NCBI GenBank assembly: GCA_026122225.1 | Contig: JANEZZ010000978.1 | Coordinates: forward strand, 372,001-436,000 | Length of the DNA: 64,000 nt | Direction of reading: 5' to 3' | From: Heloderma charlesbogerti | Lineage: Eukaryota > Chordata > Lepidosauria > Squamata > Helodermatidae | Part shown: in pieces, positions 8,701-18,937 of the stretch | Layout of the letters: each line of letters starts with the position of its first letter | Numbering within the stretch: position 1 is the stretch's first letter | The notes under the pieces: model-generated | Database searches by the model: none | Told to the model about the DNA's origin: nothing | Seen by the model: only the letters and a program-made list of their open reading frames with translations | Translations under genes and position numbers: made by a program

Positions 8701-11700
8701 GTTGCTTGTGCTGTTTGGGAGAATAAAACTAAGAATTCTGCCAGTGCCGCATGGGGGGCATCACAGGGAGGCTCCCAAAGCTCCGGTGGGCAGAGCGATG
8801 GCGGTGAGGAGAGGAGTGCCTGTCTGCTGCTCTTGGGCTTGCCACCATGGCTGGAGGGCCACCTGTGATTGGGCTTAACTGGGCAGACCAGTGTCTGCAC
8901 CCAGCCTTCTCCAGCATGGGTCTCCATTGTCCCATCACAAACACAACACTTGGGTCCTTCATCGCCACCATCTGCTGAACTCAGGGTCTTCAGAGAGTTG
9001 ACATGCATCAGAAAGAGCGTGCATGGAAATGGGCCCAGATGTCCTTCTGTGCCCTTCCCAAGGAAAGTGCCATTGATGCTGGTCCCCTGGCCTCCTCTTG
9101 CTGCTGGGTGAACTTTAGAGCTCCCTGAAGCCCAAGAACAAATTCCAGCAGGCAGAAGGACATTCTGATTAATTAGACCATAAAAGAATAATTTTATCAA
9201 TCATGGCATCTGAGGCAGTGGGATGCAACATTTTGTCCCAGCTAATGGGAGCCTCATGTCTCCAATTATCATTCAGAGGATTCATCTTCAGAGCAGGGTC
9301 CTATATAAAACTGACATTTAGTAGAATGTCAGGGACAATTTCCGTCAAGTGCTTCTTCCCCAAACATCAGGGAAACGGCTTTATTTGTGGCAGCTTTTCC
9401 AGTTCCATTTTCTTCTCACTGCCATGTTCAAGGAAAGGCACCCACAACCACAAATGACCTTATCGCTCACTGTCTTTACACCCACGCTCTTCATGGGGCC
9501 TTGTTATTCTAATCCTTTGTGGTCTGTGGCCCCAAATCCAACACGGAGTCAGCTTCGGTGAAGCCCTTCGATGTCGATGGCCTTAAGCACGCCTCCCTTT
9601 GTGCTGGATTGTGGCCCAGCACAACAGGGGTCTATGGACCTCACAGGGCCTAATCCTCAGGTTTGCTTTAATAGCAAAGACATGATGGACGCTAGAGGCA
9701 AAACTGAGTTTTGTGCAAATGCAAACCTGGACAGATCTTCCAGGGCTGGACGACTTCGGTGAACTGTCCATCTGGGCCCCTAGAAAAGCTGCTTTCCCAT
9801 GAAGCCAGCTGGGCTGCTCATGCAGCTGCTCTGGCCCTGAGCCGCAAGAGGGAGGCTGTTCCTTCCTTTGCTGAGGAGCAGGGCTGGTGGAGAAAGCAGT
9901 GGCACTCCTGGCTCCTCACGCACAGGGGCCTCGGGAAGGTCCCCCTGAGATGGCAGCTGGGCAGGGTGAGCAGGGATGATACTGGAGTCCTTCCACGCCT
10001 TGCTGTCCTGCTTTGTTGAAGGCCTGATCTGATTCCAGCTGTGTTGCTGATTCCCAGCCCCCAGCTCTGAGTTCAGCCTGTTGGCAGAGGAGACCCTTCA
10101 CTCCAGCATCCCTTGGTATTGCGTAAGGGTTCCACCTGGGCCCATGTAGAAGGCCCAGCAGCAAGGGCTTGCAACTCTTGTTGAAATGGGCGACAACTAG
10201 GGCCAGCAAGGGATTGCCTCCTGGGCTGTGGACACAGGACGGGGCTTAGTGCGAGAACCTGATTGGCCACACTAAAATGCGTGGTGGGAATTGAGGCACC
10301 CAGCCAGGGTTAGGTGTGAGTATACCCAGCCAAGGTGGTGTTGCATAAATACTGTTGCTTCTGGTGGACATCTCCACCCTTGGGTGCAGCCCTGCCAGGA
10401 GACCCCATTATGAGTAGCTTTGGTAGGGGGATCTGTTCCGCCCAAGCTGGTGTTCATCCTGGCCAGGGCACTTCCTTTGGTTCAAAAATACTATACAGGG
10501 CCAGGGCACTAGGGTCCACTGGTCTGGTAGCTCCTGCTGTTCCCATTGGCTGTCAGACCTTTGTGAAACCACTGTCCAAGTCTTGGAACCCGAGCCTTTG
10601 CCAGAGGATCTTGCCAACCCTTTCCCCCCAGAATTCCCAGTTCTGGTAGCCGGAGTCCTGCTTCTGTTAGAGCAGAGGTTCATCAAGCAGCAGCTAGGAG
10701 CCTTGCCCAAGGTCCCTTCCCCACAGCAGCCACAGACAGGAGTCTCTCTGCACCCCTGCTTCATCTTCTGGATGATTCATCAGGATCTCTGGAGGGTTCT
10801 CTTTGGAACGCTGTCTTATCCTCTGGAGGTCCTTTCCCTACAAACCATCAGCTCCCCCTCTTTCCCCACTTTCCTCTTGTGTAAGGATGTGAGTGTTCAA
10901 AGAGTGTTCTCTTTTCGGAGCCAGCTTGTGGCTGGAAGCCCGGCCATCTGAGTGCAGCCCTTCCCTGGTGTGCCAGTGGATGGAGTTGTGGCCAGGCTAT
11001 CTTTTGGATCCCCTTCTAGTCTTCCCCCAGTTCAGCAGTCTTTCCATCTTACCAAAAGGTTCTGGAGGATTTCAGTCAGATATGGGATTTCAGTGGGTCG
11101 CTATAACGATCTGGCAAAGGAAGTAGACAAGGAGGATAAGGGTTACAAGATGCCAGGACCAGTGCAAGTGTGTTGGATTAGCTCTCCCTCCAGCTCTACT
11201 GCAGTGTGCCATTGGGCTATGCGCAAGCCCCACAATGGCCTGCTGCAGAACCCTTCACTCCTCTTGGCTTTGTAATTCTCTTCCCCCTCGCAATCTCTCT
11301 TTCTCCCAGAAGCCTTAGAGTCCCAGTTTGCTTAACTCCAAGCTCAATAATGCTCCAGGCACTGTAACCCAGCCCATCAAGAACAGAGCTAGGCATGCAC
11401 AGCACAGGTTCTGAGAGCAGCCGCCCTTCCCGCATCTTGCATGCTGGGTTTGGAATTGCACAGTCTTCATCGGGTCTTCTGCTTCATCTGTTTAGTGTGC
11501 ACAGGATTGTAAGCTATGGAGGAACGACTTAATTCCCTGTTGGAGTTCATATAGTGCCTGTCATCAACAAACTAATTCCCAGCATGACAGCTGTGTATAT
11601 TTTTATTCTTGTGTGATGAATAATCCACCTCCACACGTAATAGCATCTGTGTGTGTCAGGGGATCAAGTCTGCCAATGTAAAAAGATCCTTTTGACACGT

Positions 11701-12473
11701 GTATCTCAGACAGTGCATAAGGCTGAACACATATCTGCAGAGGCTGCACGTTAGCAGTTCCAGAGGCCCTCTTACTTGTCTCCTGCATCATTTTTTTCCA
11801 CCAGTGTAGCAGGAATATTTGTCATGTTCTTACTACTCTCATCATTCTCCATCAGGCCTGAGAAAATGCAGGTTTGGGCTGCAAAATAGGAGAGAAAAGC
11901 GAGATAGCTGATGTGGTGGCTCAGGCAGGATATTAGAAAAGCAAAGGTCAGAGAAAGAGGAACAGATTCATTTTGCTGCCATGGACCAATGCAGGCACAG
12001 CCCGTGTGTGCGCTCCTGGGTCTCACCTCCCAGGGAAACGTGTCTGAGGCAAAGGACACTAATCCAAGGAGAAAATGCCACAAGTCCTCTCCACAGCGCC
12101 AGCAGCTTGCGAGGTGGAGAGTACAGCGTCAGCTCCCCAGCTGAAATCATCACAGGCAATACCAAATTGCCCTGCTCTTTCCCTAAAGCCTTCCAGAGGG
12201 AGGTGCCCAGCCCAGTCCCAGTGGGCATGGCAAATGGCAGGCAGCAGCCATGCCCTTGAAGGCACAAGCCACTGACCTGCCTTCAGGAGAAGGCTCAATG
12301 TATTCCACCGCAGCATGGCCAGGTGGGGGAGTAAACCAAGTAGGTGAATGCATAGGAGGAAACTGGGCAGATAAGTGGCTTCAACTGACCGCTGTGACCT
12401 CACAGTGGCCTGCGCAGACTGCCTGCATAATATTATGGTCAGGGTGACTGCAGGGAGAGTGGATTCTGGCTCT
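8701..12473. other. Unassigned DNA, 3.8 kb
   Basis: I see no LINE, SINE, MITE or RNA gene here, and no open frame with a recognisable domain. Open frames are short and occur on both strands. Unannotated ancient repeats or single short exons could be missed by eye. Confidence 0.4.
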
Positions 12474-12560
12474 TGTTGTTGTTGTTCAGTCGTTCAGTCG
12501 TGTCCGACTCTTCGTGACCCCATGGACCACAGCAAGCCAGGCCTTCCTGTCCTGCGCTCT
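12474..12560 (-). mobile_element. BovB LINE 3' tail fragment
   Basis: GTTGTTGTTGTTCAGTCGTT followed by CAGTCGTGTCCGACTCTTCG and a ccccatggaccacagc word is the reverse complement of the BovB 3' end, matching 57470-57547. Sauria-type SINEs share this 3' end, but no tRNA-like head is attached, so a very short 5'-truncated BovB is the simpler reading. Confidence 0.8.
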
Positions 12561-13339
12561 CTTAGTCAGGGAATGGGGGGCAAGCCCCCTGAACTTTGGG
12601 GGAAGTGCCATGGTAGCGATGGCATGACAGGGTGCAGAATGGTGGCAAAAGGAGCTGGATGCTGCTGGCCTTGCAATGTGGATTCATTCAGGCATCTGGA
12701 TCTGCCTTGAAGTGTTGCTCCCAGGTTGCAACTCCCAACCCACCTAGTGCCAGTCCTCTTGCAGGAATCGCTCACTGCAGGGATGTTCCTCCAGGAATCT
12801 CTCATCCCAAACTGACCACAGGACATCAGGTGGCAGCAGGAGCTTCCCAGGGAAAAAGCATTTACTCTATCATGGTAGTTATCATGCTGACCCTGAGCAT
12901 ATTCAGTGCAGGAAGTGCCCAGAAGCTTTCTATGGAAGTGTCATTACACCAGGCAGCCTTCTCCAGCATTGTACCTTTTTCACCTCAAGGCATATGGATG
13001 CAATAAGAAATCCTTCTCGAGAACATAATCTTTGGTTAGAGACAAGTTGGCTCCTCCAGTCTTCCCCTCATGTCTTTTTGGGACCTTCCTCTGTTCCAGG
13101 AAGGATGTAAAAAAAACATTATTTTAAAGGCTTGGGGCTATGTGGTTTGTCTCGCTTGCATGATTTCTTTGCTAATGGTCGCCCTTTCCGAACAAGGAGG
13201 GTTCATTGATTTCAGTTGTACCAAGTCAGACATCTTATCACAAACCCTACTGTCGCTCAGCAGGCATGATGCTCCCTGATGGGCTTTGAGAGACTAATGT
13301 TAACAGCTCCAGCTAATTAACAGAGAAACAGACGCCAAC
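12561..13339. other. Unassigned DNA
   Basis: No supported feature. The last few hundred bases may belong to the Penelope-like element that follows, but I recognise no protein words there. Confidence 0.4.
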
Positions 13340-13348
13340 TTTGTCCCC

Positions 13349-13735
13349 ATGTCTACTCTGGCAACACTATCACTATTCTTAGGACCTAATAACATCATCC
13401 ACAATGTCAGGGGCTCAGACACCTGCTCATCTTCCAGTGTGATATCATCATTTGCCAGCAATGCCCTTGTCCTACATAGGACAAACAGAGCAGTCTCTAT
13501 GGAAAAGAACGCACAGACCCAAATCAGAAATGGCAATATTCAAAAGACAGTGGGGGTTCACTTCAGCCTCCCAGGAAATTAACCTTAGGGTAGTCATTCT
13601 TGAACAAAGGAACTTCAAAGATAGATTTGAAGTAGCTGAACAAGAGTTCATCAAGAGATTCAACTCCATCTTCTGTGGCTTGAATAGGGACAAAGGTTTT
13701 TTTTTTATCACTCTACATGTGTTAATCGGCTCACC
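13349..13735 (+). pseudogene. GIY-YIG endonuclease domain remnant of a Penelope-like element
   Basis: Two reading frames must be combined to follow the domain, so at least two frameshifts are present. In order: GSDTCSSSSVI (one frame), then YIGQTEQSLWKR (other frame; YIG codons at 13473-13481), NGNIQKTVGVHFSLPGN (first frame), and LRVVILEQRNFKDRF...EFIKRFNSIFCGLNRDKGF (second frame). YIG-x-T, a basic residue about eight positions on, a conserved HF, and a terminal GLNRD-x-GF are the pattern seen at the C-terminus of PLE polyproteins. The first half of the motif (GIY) has drifted to SSVI. I infer a dead copy; the family assignment is by pattern only. Confidence 0.5.
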
Positions 13736-13755
13736 AATGCAAGGATGTCTGTGTT

Positions 13756-13978
13756 GTTGTTGTTGTTCAGTCGTTCAGTTGTGTCCGACTCTTCATGACC
13801 CCATGGACCATAGCACGCCAGGCCTTCCTGTCCTGTGCTCTCTCCCGGAGTGTGCTCAAGTCCATAAGCATTGCATCGGTGATGCTATCTAGCCATCTCA
13901 TCCTCTGCCGTCCCCTTCTGCTTTGGCCTTCAGTCTTTCCCAGCATCAGGGTCTTTTCCAGAGAGTTTTCTCTTTGCA
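13756..13978 (-). mobile_element. BovB LINE, 5'-truncated insertion with target duplication
   Basis: About 223 bp of the BovB 3' end, reverse strand, matching 57310-57545. It is flanked by the 12-base direct repeat gatgtctgtgtt at 13744-13755 and 13979-13990, a target-site duplication (the last bases of the left copy blend into the GTT repeat). It splits the Penelope-like remnant, so it is younger than that element. Confidence 0.9.
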
Positions 13979-14055
13979 GATGTCTGTGTTATCACCCAGC
14001 AACTGTTTTGTGAATAGCCACTATAAATAAGGTGATTGTTAACAATCCTCCACAA

Positions 14056-14071
14056 CTCTGTGTGTGTGCGC

Positions 14072-14123
<52 letters not shown>

Positions 14124-14125
14124 GT
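14056..14125. repeat. (GT)n(TA)n compound microsatellite
   Basis: A run of tg dinucleotides with a short cgcaca interruption passes directly into a ta run. Confidence 0.95.
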
Positions 14126-14155
14126 TTGTACGTTGCAGGTTAAGACTATATGAAT

Positions 14156-14187
14156 CTGATGGGATGGTCTGTAGTCCATGGAAGCTT
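14156..14187 (+). other. Hammerhead-core-like motif, degenerate
   Basis: CTGATG is followed by a short imperfect hairpin (tgg...cca, 14165-14178) and then GGAAGCTT. This follows the order CTGATGA, stem II, GAAA of a hammerhead ribozyme core, but CTGATGA has lost its final A and GAAA reads GGAA. Treat as a fossil at best. A better-preserved example is at 43535-43562. Confidence 0.25.
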
Positions 14188-14235
14188 ATGCCATAATAAA
14201 TTTGTTAGTCTTTAAGGTGCCACAACACTATTTGC

Positions 14236-14724
14236 TGTTCCAAAGTAGGGCTGGCTCTCCCATGAAGCAGGGTGAGGGGTGCCCACATCAGATGGTGGAG
14301 TGGCAGAAGGAGTAAATTGTGCTGCTTCCCTCCTGCCCTGCCCAGAGGGCCTGCTGCCACCTCCAGTGGGTAGTCTGGAGAGCCCCACCAGCTGCTCTCC
14401 TGCCACAGCATTTGCCGCAGTGCAAGAGCAGCCACCAGGGCTCTCTGGAGCAGCCGCCTGCCCTATGTTTCTTTCCTTGTGCACCCCCCATACCTTTCAC
14501 AAGGCCCAGGCGAGCTCTTGCGAGAGCCCTGCAACTACTTGTTACATTGGCTCTCTGCAGAGCTGACGCAGCAGCAAAGTAAGCAGAAGGGGGTGAGATG
14601 CGGCTGTGCGTGTTCTCTCTCACCTCTGGCTGCATGTAAGCTTGTGTTGGGGCCATCCCAAAGACTTGGTTTCAAAGATAAGGCCATGTTACTGTCAGAG
14701 TCCTGGGGAGGGATGGATGTCCAC
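14236..14724. other. Unassigned DNA, possible hAT-like remnant
   Basis: The start (agggctggctctcccatgaa) recalls a CAGGGGCGGCTCTACC-type hAT end, but there is no matching far end. Otherwise nothing I can support. Confidence 0.3.
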
Positions 14725-14770
14725 CAATGAAGCTGGGCAGTGGGAGATTCAAGACAGGTAAAAGGAAGTT
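14725..14770 (+). mobile_element. L3-like CR1 fragment
   Basis: The words accaatgaagctgggcagtg and gggagattcaagacaggtaa match the ORF2 end of the L3-like family (compare 47988-48028). It is cut off by the CR1 insertion starting at 14771. Confidence 0.6.
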
Positions 14771-14882
14771 CATAGAATCATAGAATAGTAGGGTTGGAAG
14801 GGGCCAACAAGACCATCGAGTCCAACCCCCTGCTCAGTGCAGGAATCCAGGTCAGAGCATCCCTGACAGGTGGCTGTCCAGC
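14771..14882 (-). mobile_element. CR1 3' end, outer fragment (left part)
   Basis: About 112 bp of CR1 3' untranslated region on the minus strand. It was once continuous with 16144-16200; the two halves are separated by a younger CR1 flanked by a cagc duplication (14879-14882 and 16144-16147). Confidence 0.8.
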
Positions 14883-16143
14883 ATCATAGAATCATAGAAT
14901 CATAGACTAGTAGGGCTGGAAGGAGCCTACAAGGCCATTGAGTCCAACCCCCTGCTCAATGCAGGAATCCAAGTCACAGCATCCCTGACAGGTTGCTGTC
15001 CAGCCTCGTCTTGAACGCCTCTGGTGTGGGAGAGCCCACCACCTCCCTAGGTAATTGGTGCCATTGTCATATTGCTCTAACAGTCAGGAAGTTTTTCCTG
15101 ATGTTCAGCCGGAATCTGGCTTCCTGTCACGTGAGCCCATTATTCCGTGTCCTGCACTCTGGGATGATGGAGAAGAGATCCTGGCCTTCCTCTCTGTGAC
15201 AACCTTTCAAGTACTTGAAGAGCGCTATCATATCTCCCCTCAGTCTTCTCTTCTCAAGGCTAAACATGCCCAGTTCTTTCAGTCTCTCTTCACAGGGCTT
15301 CATTTCCAGTCCCCTGATCATCTTTGTTGCCCTCCTCTGAACCCTCTCCAGCTTGTCTGCATCCTTCTTAAAGTGTGGTGCCCAGAACTGGACACAATAC
15401 TCCAGATGAGGCCTAACCAATGCTGAGTAGAGGGGAACTAGTACTTCCTGGGATTTGGAAGCGATGCTTCTAATAATGCAGCCCCAAATAGCATTTGCCT
15501 TTTTTGCAGCCACATCACATTGTTGGCTCATATCCAGCTTGTGATAGACAACAATTCCAAGATCCTTCTTGCTTGTCGTGTTGTTGAGCCACGTATCCCC
15601 CATCTTGTCACTGTGCATTTGGTTTCTTTTTCCTAGGTGCAGAACTTGGCATTTATCCCTACTAAATGTTGTTCTGTTGTTTTCTGCCCAGCGCTCCAGT
15701 CTATCCAGATCACTTTGAATTTTGTTTCTGTCTTCCAATGTATTAGCTATCCCGCCCAATTTTGTGTCATCTGCAAATTTGATCAGCATTCCCTGCACTT
15801 CCTCCTCCAAGTCATTAATAAAGATGTTGAAGAGCACTGGGCCCAGGACTGAGCCCTGCGGTACCCCACTCATTACCTTTTGCCCAGTTTGAGAAGGTCC
15901 CATTGATAAGCACTCTTTGAGTCCGATTCTGTAGCCAACTGTGGATTTTTCATCTAGCCCACCTTGAGCTAGTTTGCTCATCAGGAGATCATGGGGCACT
16001 TTGTCGAAAGCTTTGCTGAAGTCGAGGTATATGATGTCTACAGCATTCCCATGGTCCACAAGGGAGGTTACTTGATCAAAAAATGAGATCAGATTCGTCT
16101 GGCAGGACTTGTTTTTGACAAATCCATGTTGGCTTCGAGTAAT
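14883..16143 (-). mobile_element. CR1 LINE (copy D), 5'-truncated in the reverse transcriptase
   Basis: A minus-strand CR1 running from inside the RT domain to the 3' end, with three copies of the tail octamer (atcatagaatcatagaatca). It is inserted in an older CR1 3' end with a 4-bp target duplication cagc. Sequence is close to copies B and C, so it is relatively young. Confidence 0.9.
15127..16143 (-). pseudogene. CR1 ORF2 fragment: reverse transcriptase palm and C-terminal region
   Basis: About 339 codons stay open. From the N-terminal side: ITRSQHGFVKNKSCQTNLISF, YLDFSKAFDKVPHDLL (RT block A with its catalytic Asp), SGVPQGSVLGPVLFNIFINDLE (block B), and KFADDTKLGG (block C, the F-A-D-D catalytic pair), then the thumb and the conserved C-terminal region [32 protein letters not shown]. 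The endonuclease and the RT fingers are absent. The upstream start of the open frame, GSPTLEAFKTRL, is not RT: it is read from the 3' end of the older CR1 into which this copy inserted, so the longer 351-codon frame is an accidental fusion. No function is expected. Confidence 0.9.
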
Positions 16144-16200
16144 CAGCCTCGTCTTGAATGCCTCCAGTGTGGGAGAGCCCACCGCCTCCCTGGGTAACTG
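16144..16200 (-). mobile_element. CR1 3' end, outer fragment (right part)
   Basis: Continuation of the older CR1 at 14771-14882, interrupted by copy D. Confidence 0.8.
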
Positions 16201-17421
16201 AAAGTAAATAAATCACCAGGCCCAGATGGTATCTGTTCTAGAATTCTTAAAGAACTCAAATATGAAATTGCAGATCTTCTAACAAAAATATGCAACATGT
16301 CTTTGAGATCAGCCTCTGTACATTGGAAGTTGGCCAATGTAACACCAATTTTTAAAAAGGGATCCAGAAATTACAGGGTGGTTAGCTTAATGTCTGTTCC
16401 AGGTAAATTGGTTGAAAGCATTATTAAAGATAAAATTAGTAAACATATATTTATTTATTACATTTATATCCCATCTTTTTTTCCCATTAAGGAATGCAAG
16501 GTAGCATACATAATCCTCCTCCTCCTCTCCATTTTATCCTCACAACAACCCTGTGAGATAGGTTGGCTTGAGAGTCTGTGACTGGCCCAAAGTCAGTCAG
16601 TGAACTTCCATGGCCGAGTGAGGACTAGAACTCCTGACTCCAACACTCTACCCACTACACCACACTGGACAAGCCCTGTTGAAAAAGAATCAGCAAAGCT
16701 TCCACAAAGGGAAGTCCTGTCTCATTAAACTATTAGAGTTCTTTTGAGAGTGTCAATAAATATGTAGACAGGAGTGATCTGGTAGACATTGTTTACTTGG
16801 ACTTCCAAAAGGCTTTTGACAAAGTCCTTCACCAAAGCCTCCTGAGCAAACTTAGCAGTCATGGAATAAGAGGTCCTCTTATGGATCGTTAAGTGGTCAA
16901 AGAACAGAAAGCAGAGAGCAGGAATAAATGGTAAATTCTCCCAATGGAGGGATGTGAATAGTGGGGTCCCCACAGGGTCGTGTATTGGGACCAATGCTTT
17001 TCAACTTGTTCATAAATCATCTGGAATTAGGAGTGAGCAGTGAAGTGGCCCAGTTTGCTAATGACATCAAATTATTTAGGGTGGTTAAAACAAAAAGGGA
17101 TTGTGAGGAGCTCCAGAAGGATCTCTCCAAACTGGGCATCTAAATGGCAAATGTGATTCAATGTAAGCAAGTGTAAAGTGATGCATGTTGGGGCAAAAAA
17201 TCCCAGCTTCAGGTATAAACTGATGGGATTTGAGCTAGCAGTGACCAACCACGAAAGAGATCTTGGGGTTGTGGTGGACAGCTTGATGAAAATGCCAACT
17301 GTGCGGCTGCTGTGAAAAAGGCAAACTTAGAAAAGGTATTGCAAATAAAACAGCCAATATCATACTGCCCTTATACAAATCTATGGTGTGATTACACTTG
17401 GAATACTGTGTCTAGTTCTGG
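16201..17421 (+). mobile_element. L3-like CR1 LINE, reverse transcriptase part, interrupted
   Basis: A diverged CR1-clade LINE on the plus strand. Readable pieces in order: KVNKSPGPDGICSRILKELK and ANVTPIFKKGSRNYRVVSL (RT fingers), then a SINE insertion (16446-16670), then NQQSFHKGKSCLI, VYLDFQKAFDKV (block A), GRVLGPMLFNLFINHLE (block B) and VAQFANDIKLF (block C, where the first Asp of F-A-D-D has become Asn), ending near tctagttctgg where a MITE (17422) cuts in. Several frameshifts. The altered catalytic pair means it could not polymerise even if the frame were continuous. Confidence 0.8.
16446..16670 (-). mobile_element. MIR-like tRNA-derived SINE
   Basis: Minus-strand SINE: an attattta-type tail on the left, the core ccctgtgagataggttggct and tgactggccc, and the tRNA-like head ending at cactacaccacactggac. 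Same family as 44695-44935. It interrupts the L3-like LINE. Confidence 0.8.
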
Positions 17422-17654
17422 TAGGGATGGGCGGATTCCCTACCTGCTGCTTCAGTGGGGAATCCACCCTTGGGGGAAGGTGATCTGTCCCTCCCCCCAG
17501 AATCCTCTTTGGCCAGCTCTGCTCTGTGCTGATTCCGCAGAGCCGGCTGCTGGCTCTGCAGCACCAGCGATACGGCCGCCATTGCTGTGCCATATTGCTG
17601 GCTGAGACTGACTCCATATGCAAATGGTGTCCACTACACCATTTGCAGCTGTAA
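17422..17654 (+). mobile_element. hAT-type MITE (TAGGGATG family), copy 4, truncated
   Basis: Starts TAGGGATGGGCGGATTCCCT and shares the interior of the family (cagagccggctgc, ccactacaccatttgcagct), but no CATCCCTA end or second copy of the preceding 8 bases (agttctgg) is found, so the right end is lost. Confidence 0.75.
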
Positions 17655-18101
17655 AGCATCATTGGTACCTTCCCCCACATCGCCCCAGGATATGAGCAGC
17701 TCATTCTCTCCATTGTGTTGGACGAGTTGTCAGGACACAAGATGCACTCACATGTGGATGGAATTGTGATGTGCAGAAGCCTTCTGGTTTCAAACTGTCC
17801 AAGAAATCACTAGATTAATCATCAAACTATGTATCTGGTGCCTAAACTGACACTCTTATCAATTTGGGGGGAAGCTGATAAGGGGGTTGCATCTCTTGGC
17901 TATAGTGCTCGAAAGAACCTGATCCGTCTCTGCTGCAAGATGAGTACACTTATAGATGGCACGGGACTCTCCTAGAAAATTGGCCCATCAGGCTTGGTTC
18001 TCTAGAACTTGCTCAAAACTGATATGTTTGATATCCCTTTATATATTTATGTGCTTATGTCTTACTGTTTAACTTCTACAATGACTTTTCTTTCTTTCAG
18101 T

Positions 18102-18108
<7 letters not shown>
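17655..18108. other. Unassigned DNA
   Basis: No supported feature. Confidence 0.5.
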
Positions 18109-18175
<67 letters not shown>

Positions 18176-18208
18176 ATACATACATACACACACACACACA
18201 TATATATA
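18109..18208. repeat. (TA)n(CA)n compound microsatellite
   Basis: About 34 bases of ta pass into ca repeats with tacata interruptions, then a short ta run. The histidine/threonine-rich frame read through it is an artefact. Confidence 0.95.
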
Positions 18209-18937
18209 AATATGGCTAAAGCGTGCCCTGGATGTGATCTTCTTGTTAATTTATGTTGATTCATTGCTTTCTTTTGTATTCATTCACTCTTTGCGTTCTG
18301 TTGATGAGCACAATAAGAAGAATCATTTTTGAAAGGGAGGTGCATAGCATGCCCCTCCTCCATCACAAGCTGCAGGGAGTGAATTCCTTCCTGGCTCCAA
18401 ATACCATTATTAATCGAACCTTGAGACTGAGCAAAACTGGGAGAGATGCCAGCATCTCCATGCCATCCAGTATTTCATTACTCACTGTGGCGGGTCCTGG
18501 AACACGTCCCCTTAAGACTCTTTTGCGGGGAGAATCCCTTCCTGACTCAAACCGGGTCTCAAAATAAATCACACCATGTCCTTATTCAATTCTGTCTAAT
18601 ATCCAGCAAGTTTCTTTGTTCCCAGAATTCTTTCAGGGAGACAGTCCCTTGCTCCTTGCTGCTCCTGTTCATTGTTGCAACCTGCCAATTTGCAGTCTGC
18701 CTCTCACTCTTGTCCACACTGGGGGTAGGGAGGTGGGGGGAGAGGAGCAGCAGCAGCAGCAGATGCCACAACCTCCTGGCTCCCTGGTGCTCTGCCTGCC
18801 ATGCAAGCAAGTGGCCACGATGACAAGAAAGAGGACAAGGAGCAAGAGCCACCGGAGGTGACAACGGCAGTGAGAAGATCAACTCCTGGGGGGGGGGATC
18901 TTGCCCGGGGGCCCCCACCCCTGGGGCTGGCATTGGA
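18209..18937. other. Unassigned DNA
   Basis: Contains short low-complexity runs (cagcagcagcag near 18750, a G run near 18890). No supported gene. Confidence 0.5.

Larger units (their letters stand above)
13340..14235 (+). mobile_element. Penelope-like element (PLE) remnant, 3' part
   Basis: The segment holds a decayed GIY-YIG-type endonuclease region (13349-13735) and, after a BovB insertion and a GT/TA microsatellite, a tail with the words ctgatg, a short hairpin, ggaagcttatgcc and ataataaatttgttagtc. Penelope-like retroelements carry reverse transcriptase followed by GIY-YIG, and their terminal repeats often hold hammerhead ribozymes; a tail with the CTGATGA...GAAA layout fits that. No reverse transcriptase words are visible upstream, so the copy is truncated or too diverged. 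Confidence 0.5.

Noticed and set aside
15127..16182. 351-codon minus-strand frame as a single protein
   Set aside because: Its first residues come from the 3' end of an outer CR1 and the rest from the RT of an inner CR1; the fusion is accidental.
18009..18209. Tyr/Ile/Thr/His-rich 66-codon frame
   Set aside because: Translation of a TA/CA microsatellite.
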